From: Prinsepia uniflora | Lineage: Eukaryota > Streptophyta > Magnoliopsida > Rosales > Rosaceae | Length of the DNA stretch: 64,000 bases | Direction: 5' to 3' | Assembly (NCBI GenBank): GCA_032719365.1 | Contig: CM064874.1 | Coordinates: forward strand, 40,388,271 to 40,452,270 | Shown here: positions 36,669 to 47,566 of the stretch, piece by piece | Layout of the letters: every line of letters starts with the position of its first letter | Numbering within the stretch: the first letter of the stretch is position 1 | The notes under the pieces: generated by a model | The model's database searches: none | What the model was told of the DNA's origin: nothing | What the model saw: the letters and a program-made list of their open reading frames with translations, nothing else | Program-made: the position numbers and the translations under genes

Positions 36669-37173
36669 GGCTTATTAGGTCAAGTGCATCCGGAATTAGA
36701 CATTTTGTTTCGAAATGCACTAGAGACGAAAATTTGCCCTAATGTGCATCATGAATGATTACACCATCAATACTGTTGTACTATCTGTTAGTTAAAGTTA
36801 GTAATACTGTTAATTTTGATGATGTGACTATTATAAAATTAGTAAGGGTAATTTATACATTTACTTTCTTCCTCGACCCAATTCACTTCGTCTCAATGCC
36901 TCACTGCCTCACTATCATCTCCTTCCCTAAGTTTGAAATGTCAATGGAAGACCTCATCCCTTTTCCCTCTTCCTTCCACATTTATTTGTTTACGTTACTT
37001 GTCAAAGCCATTACCGCACCCCCTGTTTCGAATCTGCTACAATTTCTATTTACAAATAAATATTTATGTATAAAAAACTCCTGCCCTAGGTCGTCGCCAG
37101 CAATTGACCATGAATCTCTGGCCTCTTCCGCATGCTTGCTGATGGTGTTGCTTCTAATTTCTAACATCTATGA
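36669..37173 (+). repeat. Left terminal inverted repeat of the Pack-MULE
   Basis: About 505 bp. Shares long blocks with the reverse complement of 45130-45684, e.g. AAATTAGTAAGGGT, ATGTCAATGGAAG, CTTGTCAAAGCCATTACC-like text and TGGTGTTGCTTCT. The arms have diverged moderately and differ by indels. A frame of about 75-140 codons occurs in both arms, but it is probably a by-product of the repeat. Confidence 0.82.
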
Positions 37174-37489
37174 TGGGAAACTACTGTAGAAAATCTACTA
37201 AGTGTGCTCATGCTTTCCTAACTATCTCCAGCCAAAACCCATTTTCCGGTGGCCACCATGTAGCGAATTTTTGGCTGGTGGGGATGAGAATGGCAGCCAC
37301 CGTGAAGCGAATTTCCATCTAGTTCTTCAATGTTTTCTGCCATCTACGGTTGATTTTGAATGCATGCAGGCAGAACAAGATCATGTAGCTTAGAATTTTG
37401 AACAAATTTGGATCTTAACTAAGTTTTTTTGGGTTACCTTGATGCACTTTTTAGGGCGGTGGCCTTTTTTGAACAAGGTCTCGTCACTT

Positions 37490-38413
37490 CATCATTTCAC
37501 GTTTTTCAAAGCTGCTCAAGATGAGAACATGACAAAAAAAATGGTATCTGAAAAGTCCTTATCTTGTGGATTCATGCCTGTCTCAACTACAAATGCATTT
37601 GAACATTGTCAAAAAAAAGTTGCATATGAAATTCAGATATATGTTACCTTGGATTTCGATTGAGTAAGTGTCTCATTATATTGTTGCTACCCATTCTCTC
37701 ATTGGTCTCTAGTTTTTATTATCTAGAAGTACAATCAACATAAGCAAGGTAGGACTCATTTTTCCCTGACAGCTTATCCTATGCAGCATGATGTGCATAC
37801 TTTGCACCGTCCTCATGATCCAAAGATGATTTCAGTTACCGATCAAGGAATTTCTGTTCCTATGAGCAACTCTTTGTTGAAGAATCACTTTGCAACTACT
37901 GCTCAGAATGTTGCTGCCATCCAGCAGCATATATATGGAGAAATTCCTGTTACATCTCCACAGATAGTTGTTCCAGTTGCAGGGTCTATTTTGGGATCAC
38001 TCAACCATGGTGATTTTTTTTTTCAATGCTTTAGTTCTCAACCAAAAATTTCACAACTAAGATATGAGTTCTTGGGTGTTAATTTGATGAAAACTTATAC
38101 ATAGGAATAATATCAAGACCTTGAAGTCTCCTTCACAATTGACAATCTTTTACGCGGATATTGTGAATGTCTTTGATGATATCTCCCCTGAAAATGTACC
38201 CTCCTCCTCCTGGCCCCACACACACAAACACAGACACACGTGCACACAAATATAGAAACATTGGATTTTGTTGTTGTGAGCTTTCTATTGGGTCATAAAT
38301 GACCTCAAAAGTTGTTTTACGACATTTTTCCAAGCTCAGGCTATTATGCTTTTGGCTGAAAATGGTTTTTCCAATTCCTTTAATGATGCACAACCAAAAG
38401 CTCATGCACCAAG
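37490..38413 (+). pseudogene. Captured gene fragment with exon-like pieces, unidentified
   Basis: Three exon-like blocks. The first, near 37496-37660, reads KAAQDENMTKKMVSEKSLSC. The second, about 37787-38012, follows a TATGCAG acceptor and reads HDVHTLHRPHDPKMISVTDQ and later QNVAAIQQHIYGEIP; it ends ..AACCATG before GTGATT. The third, about 38310-38410, follows TTTTTCCAAG and keeps phase (AQAIMLLAENGFSNSFNDAQ). Without the LTR element the frame would meet TAA right after the target site. I do not recognise the protein. It may be a captured piece of a host gene, or less likely a real gene. Confidence 0.5.
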
Positions 38414-39852
38414 TGTAAAGTTGACCCGTCCCTAATTTTAAAGATTAATTAAGAGTTAATTACGGATTAGCAAGGCTAATCAGGGATTAACAGAGAATTA
38501 TCGGATGTTCAGGATGAAATTACAATTTTACCCCTGAACGAGGATAAAAAGTTGACTTTTGAATCGGGAGGTTCGATGCTCGAGGGCCAATGACCATTAC
38601 GTAGATTGGGTCGACACGAGTCCGTAGACAAGCGGCATTTTCGACGGGAAAGTTATGATTCACAGAAGCTTTGAGGTACTATTTACAGCGACACGTGTTA
38701 CGAGACAAAGTGGACTTTTGTCCTATTGTGGGCCACTGATATTTTGTTTCTGGCCCAATAGATGAGTGACAAGTGTCACTCATCCACTGCCCATTATGAT
38801 TACATACATGCATTTGCTCCCCATTCCCTTTCTCATTCGATCATCCCAACCCGTGCAACCCAAACACTAAACCCTTCCCCTATTGTTTTAGCTTGAGGCC
38901 AAGAGAGTGAGGCTGAGGGGGGAGTGATGTTGACTAGTCGATGACAGAGCTGTCGTGGACGACGGAGGAACCACGGGAGGAAGGTAAACCCGAGAAACTC
39001 CATTGTTATTCAAATTTCGATTTCGAGTTTTGGGACGTCTAGGGCTGTGTTTGATGATTGGATGATGTCTGTGAGGCTTGTACGAGTACGCAGGCATTGA
39101 GAACAGGGGCGGAGGATGGTGGAACCGCCTGGACAGAGGAGGAAAACTTGGCCATCACTATACAATCAATCCAAGGTGAGTTTTGGCCCGTTTTTCTTCG
39201 TTCTAAGATCATAAATCAATTATAGGGAGGTAGACGAAGGGATAGGAATTGGAATGGACGAAATCGGGTCGAAAAGGAGAGAGATGTGGCCCTGAACTAG
39301 TTCCACCGATTCGGGTGGACCGGATTCTACAAAAATCAGTTATGATTGGGTTGATCGCAGGTTGAAGATGCACTGTGCTTGCGCGTGAGCCATGCGCGCA
39401 GCGCCTTTGGGCGGCGCGTGCAGCATTATTTGGGGAAGTGTTCAAAATGTGAAATCATCATTTCAATATAACGAACATTTTGGGGTTGGCTTCGAGTTAA
39501 TCAGACATTATTTTGATATGGTTCGAGGTGTCCGAAGGTTTAGGATTAAGTTTAAAATACGTTAAAAATCTCCAAAAATTAGGGAGCTTTAATGAGAGGT
39601 TATAGAAGTTGTTAGTATCCCTCTAGTATGATTTGGACAGGTTTGGGAATCCCGGAGATGGTAATTGGCCTGAGAATGGCTTATGGTGCGCGTATCGAGG
39701 CGCAGTAAGGACTGTCTGTGAGTGGACCTTCCTTTCTAAATTGTGTTGCATGCATAAATGTTTATATGTTTTAAGTACATGATTTGAGATGCTTTGAGTG
39801 CATATGGTTGTGGTGTTTTGGTGTGTACGTATTTGTATGTATTTCGAGGTTT
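38414..39852 (+). repeat. Left LTR of D/E, truncated
   Basis: Aligns with 42523-43974 throughout. The match stops after ATTTCGAGGTTT. The palindrome of the family is at 38761-38785. Confidence 0.85.
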
Positions 39853-42522
39853 GATCTGCACAAGGTTGAGGCAGACGCTACTATCGATGGACATAGTCGA
39901 GACTTATCGAGTGGATAGGCTCGTGTTACAGTGAAGACGGTGACGTTGGAGATTCGTCAGTCGTGGCAAGGATACGGAGGTGTGTGAGTGACACACAGTA
40001 CGAGCATAGATTATGGATTTGACTCGGTTACGACTGAGTGCGATCACAGAAGGAGATGTTGAATTTTGGGTGTTGGTGAGTGTGCCGCACTACCTCAGTG
40101 GAGGTGACTGAGATGAGTTGGAGATACTAGAGAGGTGTTGAATGGAATCCAATAGTGATTGGATGGTTCAGAATGATGCTGAGTGTGTCTAAGTGATGTA
40201 ATGCCAATGAGGGCTTGTATGATGACCGGTATAGTAGACACGCCCAGAGTGGCGAGTATGTGAGTTCGGAGGGCACTGAGCGGGACAGAGAAGATCCCGA
40301 GTGGCTCAGTATGAAGCACGAGGTATACCTGGATTGGTGGTAGGTACCTTAGCTTTTTTTGGACGGATGACATGAGTGTTTGGTGCCGGAAATTGACCCA
40401 ATAAGTGTTGGAACGTGTGAACCAGTATGCCGACGGAGATGGTGATGGAAGAAGCCGAAGAGAATCAATGGAAGTGGTTAGGTTGAGAAAAGGATTAAGC
40501 ATTACGGTAATTATCAGAGAATACTCTTAGTCGGAGGAGGTGACTTCGGTTTTTTCCGTTTTCTTGGCTGTCAACATGATGCGAGACTTGAGATTCCACA
40601 CCTAGATCTCGGATATGGTGGACTGGATGGAATCCAGTAGTGGTTGAGATGTATTGGGACTCTCCCTAACAGTATTTGAGAGGACATATGTGATGGAGAT
40701 AATCAAGTGGTGATTGGACGGTTTAAGGGATACATAGGTGGATGTTGTTCGGATGAGTCGAGGGCTTGAGAGTCCATTGGGAGTTCGTTTTGGTTGACTG
40801 CGGTTGACTATACCTCCTGAGCTTCATATAAGATTGTTTGAGGAGAAATCTGATTGTGAGAAATAGAAGGGGGTCACAACAGTACTTATCCACGGCTATG
40901 ATTGGTTAGAAAAGATGGATATGCTTCCAACATGAATGGGACTTCGGAACCAAGAAAGGTTGTGTTTAAGACAAAGATAAGAGTGCTTGATTCCGGATTA
41001 GAGATGGATATTCAGAAGTCGATAAAGGAGTCTTCTCGTTTTATGATCTTTTACAGGTGATGTCTAGTGCCGCAAGACGACATAGGATGAATTTTGATGT
41101 AATCATCTTGGGTCATCCTTGATTTTTCCCTACACGATATGACGAGGAGTGATATGACAGTTAAAGGATTCAACAAAGTGTAAGAACTAAACACCTAGGA
41201 TGTGAGTCAAATTTGATTGACTTGATGTGAAGATGGTGTTTAGCGTCACCAGATGTGACGAGTGAGTGCTCGAGGTAGTGGACCCATGGTGGATCGAGGT
41301 GAGTTAGATTGAGTAGTGTGATGACGATCATGATGATCGAGATGATGGAGGTTAGATATGTGGATAAGCATGAGATGAGGATGGTACCCACGTATCGATT
41401 AGGAAAAGATGAATAACCGATACCTCAAGTTGGATGTGAGGACTAGTCCGTGATTGGACGTTGCCAGAGGGCAGTCCTTGAACAGGCCGTGTAGTGCCTT
41501 GATGAATAAGTGGTCTAGTAGGTGGAGTCCTCGATGGACATGATATGGTGATCGGATTGAATCCGATAATGACAGTTCGACGAGGCTTATGATCGGATGT
41601 GTTCCGACATAGTAAGATGTTGACTGGACACCGAATACTATATGCTCGAGCAGAGTAGTTGAGAGGGTTTAGAGATTATGAGAGCTGAGAGCTCAGGGCC
41701 ATGTGGGCCTAAGTAACCCTAGTGAGATTGTTGTGATTACCTCTGCTAGCAAGTATTCGATGAGGTCCAGATACACCCAGGATGGGTATGATGTCGAATG
41801 TGTTTCGACGGGGTACATGAGTACGATGCGAGGACTCGAGAGTGAGTCGAGGTCAGAGTAGCGCAACGAAAGCACAGTGGAGTCGGCAGTTGTCGGTCGG
41901 TCACGATAGTTGTCGATGGGATTTGCTTCTGTACAAAGTCAATCTGGCATTTCGTGGTAATGGAATGGATCGGTATCCGACAGATTCGGATTGGTGCGTA
42001 GTGATGGAAAACGAGAGAGTTGGCGGATATGAGTACTGAGGCTGATAGATGCCATAGATTGGAGTATGGCCTGTGCAAATGTGATTCGTGCCCTTGTGAT
42101 GGCAGGATCTAGCGGATGCTGTCTGATCAGACGCTAAGCAGGATATCAGTTTCGATTGTCGGAAGAGAAGGGTCATCAGGCTAAAAAGTTGACTTGACGA
42201 CTCGAAGTTGGAAAGTGTCAGAGTGGTAGACTGAAAAACTGACTACGATGTCAACTTAGGTTGTCAACTGCGAAGAACCATCAGGCTGAAAACCGATTTG
42301 ATGAAAAATTAGTATAACTGACCTGTCAGAGTGAGTGGCAGGCGAAACACCGACATTCTGTCTCGAGGTAGACTTGCGTACCGACGAGTACGGTGTTTAT
42401 GTCGGACATGTATGATTACACGAGAGTGCTCGAGTAGGGGGACATGATTGGATTTCCAAAGTTTAGTTGTGGAATAGGGTCGGTTCGAATTTCGAAGATG
42501 AAATTCTTTAAGGAGGGAAGTT
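39853..42522 (+). other. Internal domain of D/E, without ORFs
   Basis: CpG-rich, repetitive-sounding sequence (recurring GATTGGA, GGAATCC, GAGTGTGT) with no frame above about 135 codons. Homologous in order to the internal domain of the 48730-58411 element on the minus strand. Near its end it keeps TTCGAAGATGAAATTCTTTA, the usual end-of-pol plus polypurine context of plant chromovirus Ty3/gypsy elements, although no pol is present. Confidence 0.7.
42510..42522 (+). other. Polypurine tract of D/E
   Basis: AAGGAGGGAAGTT lies immediately before the right LTR start TGTAACGACAC. Confidence 0.8.
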
Positions 42523-44526
42523 TGTAACGACACGTCCCTAATTTTAAGGATTAATTAAGAGTTAATTACAGATTAGCAAGGTTAATCAGGGATTAGCCGG
42601 GGATTATCAGACGTTTAGGGCGAAATTACGATTTTACCCCTAAATAAGGGCAAAAACTTAACTTTTGACCCGAGAGGTCCGATGCCCGAGGGCTGAGTAC
42701 CATTACGTAGATCGGGTTGACACGAATCCGTAGATAGGCGACACATAAAAAATGGACGTTCTACGGGAAAGTTATGATTCACGGAAGCTTTGAGGTACTA
42801 TTTACAGTGGTATGTTTTACGAGACAAAGTGGACTTTTGTAGTATTGTGGGCCCCATATTTTTTTTCAGGCCCAATGGATGAGTGACAAGTGTCACTCAT
42901 CCATTGCTCGATATGATTACATACATGCATCTGCTCCCCATTCCATTTCTCATTCGATCATCCAACCCCGTGCAACCCAAACACCAAACCCTTCCCCTAC
43001 TGTTTTAGCTTGAGGCCAAAAGGGTGAGGCTGGAAGGGGGGGGGGGGGGGGTGATGTTGGCTGGTTGATGATAACGCCGTCGTGGACGGCAGAGGAACCA
43101 CGGGAGGAAGGTAAACCCGAGAAACCCCATTGTTATTCAAATTTCGATTCCGAGTTTTGGGACATCTGGGGCTGTGTTTGATGATTGGATGATGTCTGTG
43201 AGGCTTGTACGAGTACAGAGGCATCGAGAACAGGGGCGGAGGATGGTGGAACCGCCTGGACAGAGGAGGAAAACTTGGCCATCACTGTTCAATCAATCCA
43301 AGGTGAGTTTTGGCCCGTTTTTCTTCGTTCTAAGATCATACATCAATTCTAGGGAGGTAGACGAAGGGATAGGAATTGGAATGGACGAAATCGGGTCAAA
43401 AAGGAGAGAGAAGTGGCCCTGAACCGGTTCCACCAATTCGCGTGGACCAGATTCTGGAAAAATCGGTTTAGACCAGGTTGATCGCAAATTGAAAATGCAT
43501 TGTGCTAGTGCGTGAGCCACACGAGCAGCGCCTTTGGGAGGCGTATGAAGAACTATTTGGGGAAGTGTTAAAAATGTGAAATCATCATTTCGATGTAACG
43601 AATATGTTGGGACTAGTTTCGAGTCAATCAGACATCGTTTCGATATGGTTCGGGATGTCCGAAGGTTTAGGATTGAGTTTAAAATAGGTAAAAAATCCTT
43701 AAAAATTAGGGGGCTTTAATGAGAGGTTATAGAAGTTGTTAGTAACCCTTTAGTATGATTTCAATAGGTTTGGGAATCTCGGAGATGGTGATTTTCCCGG
43801 GAAAGGCTTTTGGCGCTCGTATCGAGGCGCAGTAAGGACGGTCTGTAAGTGGACCTTGCTTTCTAGATTGTGATGCATGCATAAATGTTTATATGTTTTA
43901 AATACATGATTTGACATACCTTGAGTGCATATGGTTGTGGTGTTTTGGTGTGTACGTATCTGCACGTATTTCGAGGTTTATATTTTTGTGGTATTGGCCT
44001 TGAGGCCTCGTTGATTTATGGTATCGAGTTTGAGTCCCAGTTGATTATGATATCGGGCTGGAGGCCTAGTGGATTGTGAAATCGGGCTTGAGTCCCAGTT
44101 GTGGTTTGTGAATTGAGAATTCGGGTTTGAAACCCTATTGAAATGTGGATTTAGGCTGAGGTCTGTGAGATTTGGATTTGAATCGGATTCGAGGAATCCT
44201 ATTGAGATGTTCGGGTATGAGACCCACTTGAATTATGATTTGAAAGAAGTATTTGAATATGTATATACCCTCTTGTATGAATAGTCTCCTCTAGACGTCG
44301 ATGATCTTGGAGTGTCACGATCCATTGCTTGGGATGAGTGACTCTAAGAGGGAGCACATCCCAGGAGTGAGAGATATGAGATAGTCTCGGACAGGATCTG
44401 ATGACAGGCCCTCCCAGACGTCGTAGATCCTGAGAGTAGACTCGGAGATGAGACCCGAGTAGTATGGATGCTGTAGATATATCGTGAAGGTTTCTTAATT
44501 GGGCATATGAGATACCGAGAATGGGT

Positions 44527-44562
<36 letters not shown>

Positions 44563-45041
44563 AGGTTTTACGGAGATCTGTTTGGGGCTGAGACCCACGT
44601 GACTTGATTTGGGCGGAGGCCCTACGAATTTGGTTTTGGGTTGAGTCCCACATGATTGGTTTTTGGGCTGAGTTCCCATATACTTTAGTTGACGATTTTG
44701 GGCTAAGACCCTAATGATTTAAATTAATGAGAAATGATTTGAGAAATGGTTTTCGAATGCATGCATGATTTTACGTGAAGGGTATAAATATATTTCCGAT
44801 ATATATGAGTTTTACAAACTGTTGTTTTGTCCACTCATAACTTTCATGTTTTTAATACCTTTCAGGTTGATGGCGAATGCGGGCTGTAGCAGAGATCAAG
44901 ACATCACATGTCACCATCGATCCTGGCGTACTCTGATGAACCTCGGGTGGGTGACGAGTTTATCCCTAGTCTGACACGCGGTGTCAGACGGGAGTAGGTA
45001 CGTCCCACGATAATTCAGGGGATTTGGGACGGGTCCTGTCA
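42523..45041 (+). repeat. Right LTR of D/E
   Basis: 2,519 bp from TGTAACGACACGTCCC to GGGACGGGTCCTGTCA. It carries a 16-bp-arm palindrome at 42873-42906, a run of 16 G at 43036-43051, an AT microsatellite (44526-44552), a core full of small GGG...CCC palindromes (43990-44710) and the terminal hairpin with GCG loop (44969-44989). Confidence 0.9.
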
Positions 45042-45129
45042 GAGAACGCCAAGTTAAAATATTCTGTAAATTGAAGATGAAATTAACAAATGAAAAACTG
45101 ATTGAATTCAATACCTTTTTTATTTATCC

Positions 45130-45684
45130 TAGAAGTTAGAAATCAGAAGCAACACCATCAGCAAGCATGAGGAAGAGGTTAGAGATTCATGGTCAATTGT
45201 CGGTGATGACCTAGGGCTCTCTTTTGTACATGAATATTGATTTGTAAATAGAAATTGTAGCAGTTTAGAAATAATGGGTGAGGTAATGGCTTTGACGAGT
45301 AACGTAAACAAATAAATGAGGAAGGAAGAGGGAAAAGGGATAAGGACTTCCATTGACATTTTAGATTTAGGGAAGGAGATTATTGTGAGGTGGTGAGGTG
45401 GAGTGAATTGAGTTGGGGAGGATGGGTTTTATTTGTTTTAATTTTTTTTAAAGTAGTTTTAATATAAAATATAATAAAATAGAGTAAATGTCTAAGTAAC
45501 CCTTACTAATTTTGTAATATCACTGTCACGTCATCAAAATTAATGATGTTACTAACTTTGACTTGCGGATGGTGCAACGGTGTTAACAGTGTAATCGTTC
45601 CTAGTGCACATTGAGGAAAATTTCCGTCCCTTATGCATTTTGAGATAAATTGGCTTGTTCCTAGTGTGTTTAGCCTAATAAGCC
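45130..45684 (-). repeat. Right terminal inverted repeat of the Pack-MULE
   Basis: Inverted counterpart of 36669-37173, about 555 bp. Its outer tip reads GGCTTATTAGG on the minus strand. Confidence 0.82.
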
Positions 45685-46005
45685 ATATTTTTATTTGGGA
45701 ATTGCCAATTCTTGCACTAGTTTACTGGGTTTCAAATTAAATTCAAAATTAAGACATTTAATTCATTTTAAAGACTTTTTTAAAGGCATTAAGATAAATA
45801 TTGGTGAGTATCTAAAGACTTGAAGAATACTAGGATATTCAATTTAAGACATTTATATGCCCTTGCAAAAACACCAGGTTATCACTTTGAAATTTTAATG
45901 GTTTGCTCTGTCTCTCTTCCATTCATTTCTTCCAAGTAAGGGTGACAATTTTTCACACGTTTCAAAATTCATACGAAATTGGTCCAGGTCAATCCGCAAG
46001 ATTAA

Positions 46006-47094
46006 GTGCCTATATGGATGTGCTTCTTGTAAATCGCTTTTAAGCATTAGCGCTTTTGATTAGTAGCGCTTTTAAGCAGATTATTTTAATTTCTAAAGAG
46101 GTAATTGTGGTATAATTTTAGAGCGTGGTAGTGGAAAAAATGTTTTTAGAATATATAAAATAATATTATTTCACTTTAACGTTCTTAAAGTCTGATATTT
46201 TTAATAAAAATGAAAAACGAAAAAATAAATACTAATTAGATATAAGAAGATTAGTAATTCTTTCTCTTTCATCATCTATCTATCTTCTATGAATAAAATT
46301 GTGTTGTTCGGCAATATCTTCCTCTTCTATCTTGTGCTCATGGCCTGATGGAAGTAGCTCATCATCATCATCATCATCGTAATGTTTAAAGTTAACACCT
46401 GTCATGGAATGAATCCGTATAAAGTTATAGAGAACCATTAAAGCAACAACAATTTGAGACTATTTTTCTACTGGAAAATTATCCATTTGACACATTATGC
46501 TCCATCTATTTTTCCAAATGCCAAAAGTTTTTTCAATTGTTCATCGTAGTGATGAATGTCTATGATTAAGTATTGTTTTCCTCCCTCTTGGTTGACTTTC
46601 ACGTCGAAAATCAGGTATATGATAACGTTCATCCTTATAAGGTCCTATATATCCCTTTCATCTGTGGATAACTGACATTAACTAGATAGTATTTACCTCT
46701 ACAAAAAAAAAAAAATAACAATAACCATATTTTTAAACATAAAAGCAATTATAATAAACCCTTGAGAGTATTATGAGAATATGAATTAAAATAAATAATC
46801 ATTAAAATAAGGTGAATTTGGCCATTTATGGTATTACTAATTAAAAATAAGGATATTATTGGAATATTAAAAGTTTCATTAAAAGAAAACAAGTGTTTCC
46901 CTATTTTTTTTTTGTGAGAAACATTTTTGAAAGGGAGCACCAACATAGTGCTTCTCGAAAACCCACTTTAAGTGTTTGTGCTTCTGATCTAAAACACTTA
47001 TTAAAATTTAGCAAAAAAATGTTTTTAATTTAAGAAGCGCTTTTAGCCATTTAAAAACACTTTTAGCATTTTCAAAACACATCCAAACGAGCCC
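46006..47094 (-). mobile_element. PIF/Harbinger element nested in the hAT-like element
   Basis: Ends share GGATGTG at the same distance from the tip in inverted orientation, and both sides continue with AAGCGCTTTTA-type text. The 3-bp duplication TAA is at 46003-46005 and 47095-47097, the usual PIF/Harbinger target. It contains a broken Harbinger transposase. Confidence 0.7.
46276..46697 (-). pseudogene. PIF/Harbinger (ALP1-like, DDE_4) transposase, C-terminal remnant
   Basis: Minus-strand text includes KYYLVNVSYP, ERYHIPDFR, NHRHSSLR, TIEKTFGIWKNRWSI and QIVVALMVLYNFIRIHSMTG. These correspond in order to the second half of the DDE_4 nuclease of PIF/Harbinger and ALP1-like proteins, including the glutamate of the RHSSLR...IE motif. 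At least three in-frame stops or shifts break it, and the first half is missing. A run of GAT codons near the end would give poly-Asp. Confidence 0.8.
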
Positions 47095-47566
47095 TAAAAT
47101 TTTGGACCCTTTTTAGATCAACCTATTATGACACATTTAATAAACGAGTGGATTTCGGGTCAATCTGTTAACTTGTATAATGACCTATTAACCTATTTAA
47201 TAAACAAGTAGGTTTTGGGTCAACATGTTAACCTGTATAATGATCTATGTATTAACTCGTTTAATAAATGTGTCAGTTACTAACCTATATATATATACTC
47301 ATTTAACTATATATATATACCTATAAAATTTTATAGTTTAAATAGGTTAAACATATTAAATGGGTTACACAGGTCATATGTTAATTAGGTTTTGAGTACA
47401 ACTTGTTTATTAAATGGGTTACACGGGTTACCTAGGTCATTAACAGGTCGGGTTCGAGTTAAATATCATTGACACGATTATTAAAAGGGTCAGGTTCAGA
47501 TTTGGTGTATTTGGGTAAAACATAATTCATGACCCGACACGACCCATTTCCAACCTTACTCCCAAG

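Larger units (their letters stand above)
38414..45048 (+). mobile_element. ORF-less LTR retrotransposon D/E, deletion derivative
   Basis: Left LTR 38414 to about 39852, right LTR 42523-45041, internal remainder 39853-42522. The internal part matches the internal domain of the element at 48730-58411 (e.g. GGCAGACGCTACTATCGATG at about 39870). A deletion removed the right part of the left LTR, the primer site and about 0.95 kb of internal DNA. A tract AAGGAGGGAAGTT precedes the right LTR. CCAAG occurs at 38409-38413 and at 45049-45053, seven bases beyond the canonical LTR end, and is probably the target duplication. Confidence 0.85.
36669..45684 (+). mobile_element. Probable Pack-MULE with captured gene fragments, later split by an LTR element
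   Basis: Two long terminal inverted repeats (36669-37173 and 45130-45684), both starting GGCTTATTAGG, are flanked by an exact 9-bp duplication ATATTTTTA (36660-36668 and 45685-45693), the hallmark of Mutator-type transposition. Without the nested LTR element (38414-45048) it would be about 2.4 kb. Its inside holds no transposase but spliced-looking coding pieces (37490-38413), as in Pack-MULEs. Orientation is arbitrary. Confidence 0.8.
45937..47558. mobile_element. hAT-like non-autonomous element
   Basis: Tips TAAGGGTGACAAT (left) and TAAGGTTGGAAAT (right, reverse complement) form imperfect inverted repeats. Eight-bp flanks CTTCCAAG (45929-45936) and CTCCCAAG (47559-47566) match at seven positions, as expected for hAT-type duplications. 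The right half has short direct repeats of the type GTTAACCTGTATAATGA (47155-47275). No hAT transposase is present. A PIF/Harbinger copy sits inside. Confidence 0.6.

Noticed and set aside
36755..37189. 144-codon frame in the left Pack-MULE repeat, with a related 76-codon frame at 45129-45359
   Set aside because: It lies wholly within the terminal inverted repeats, and the protein has no recognisable domain. Similarity of the two frames follows from the repeat pairing.
40881..41060. Possible protease/RT remnant in the internal domain of D/E
   Set aside because: A few words (YDWL, VVF) resemble gypsy pol, but they need several frame changes and the matching part of F gives no support.
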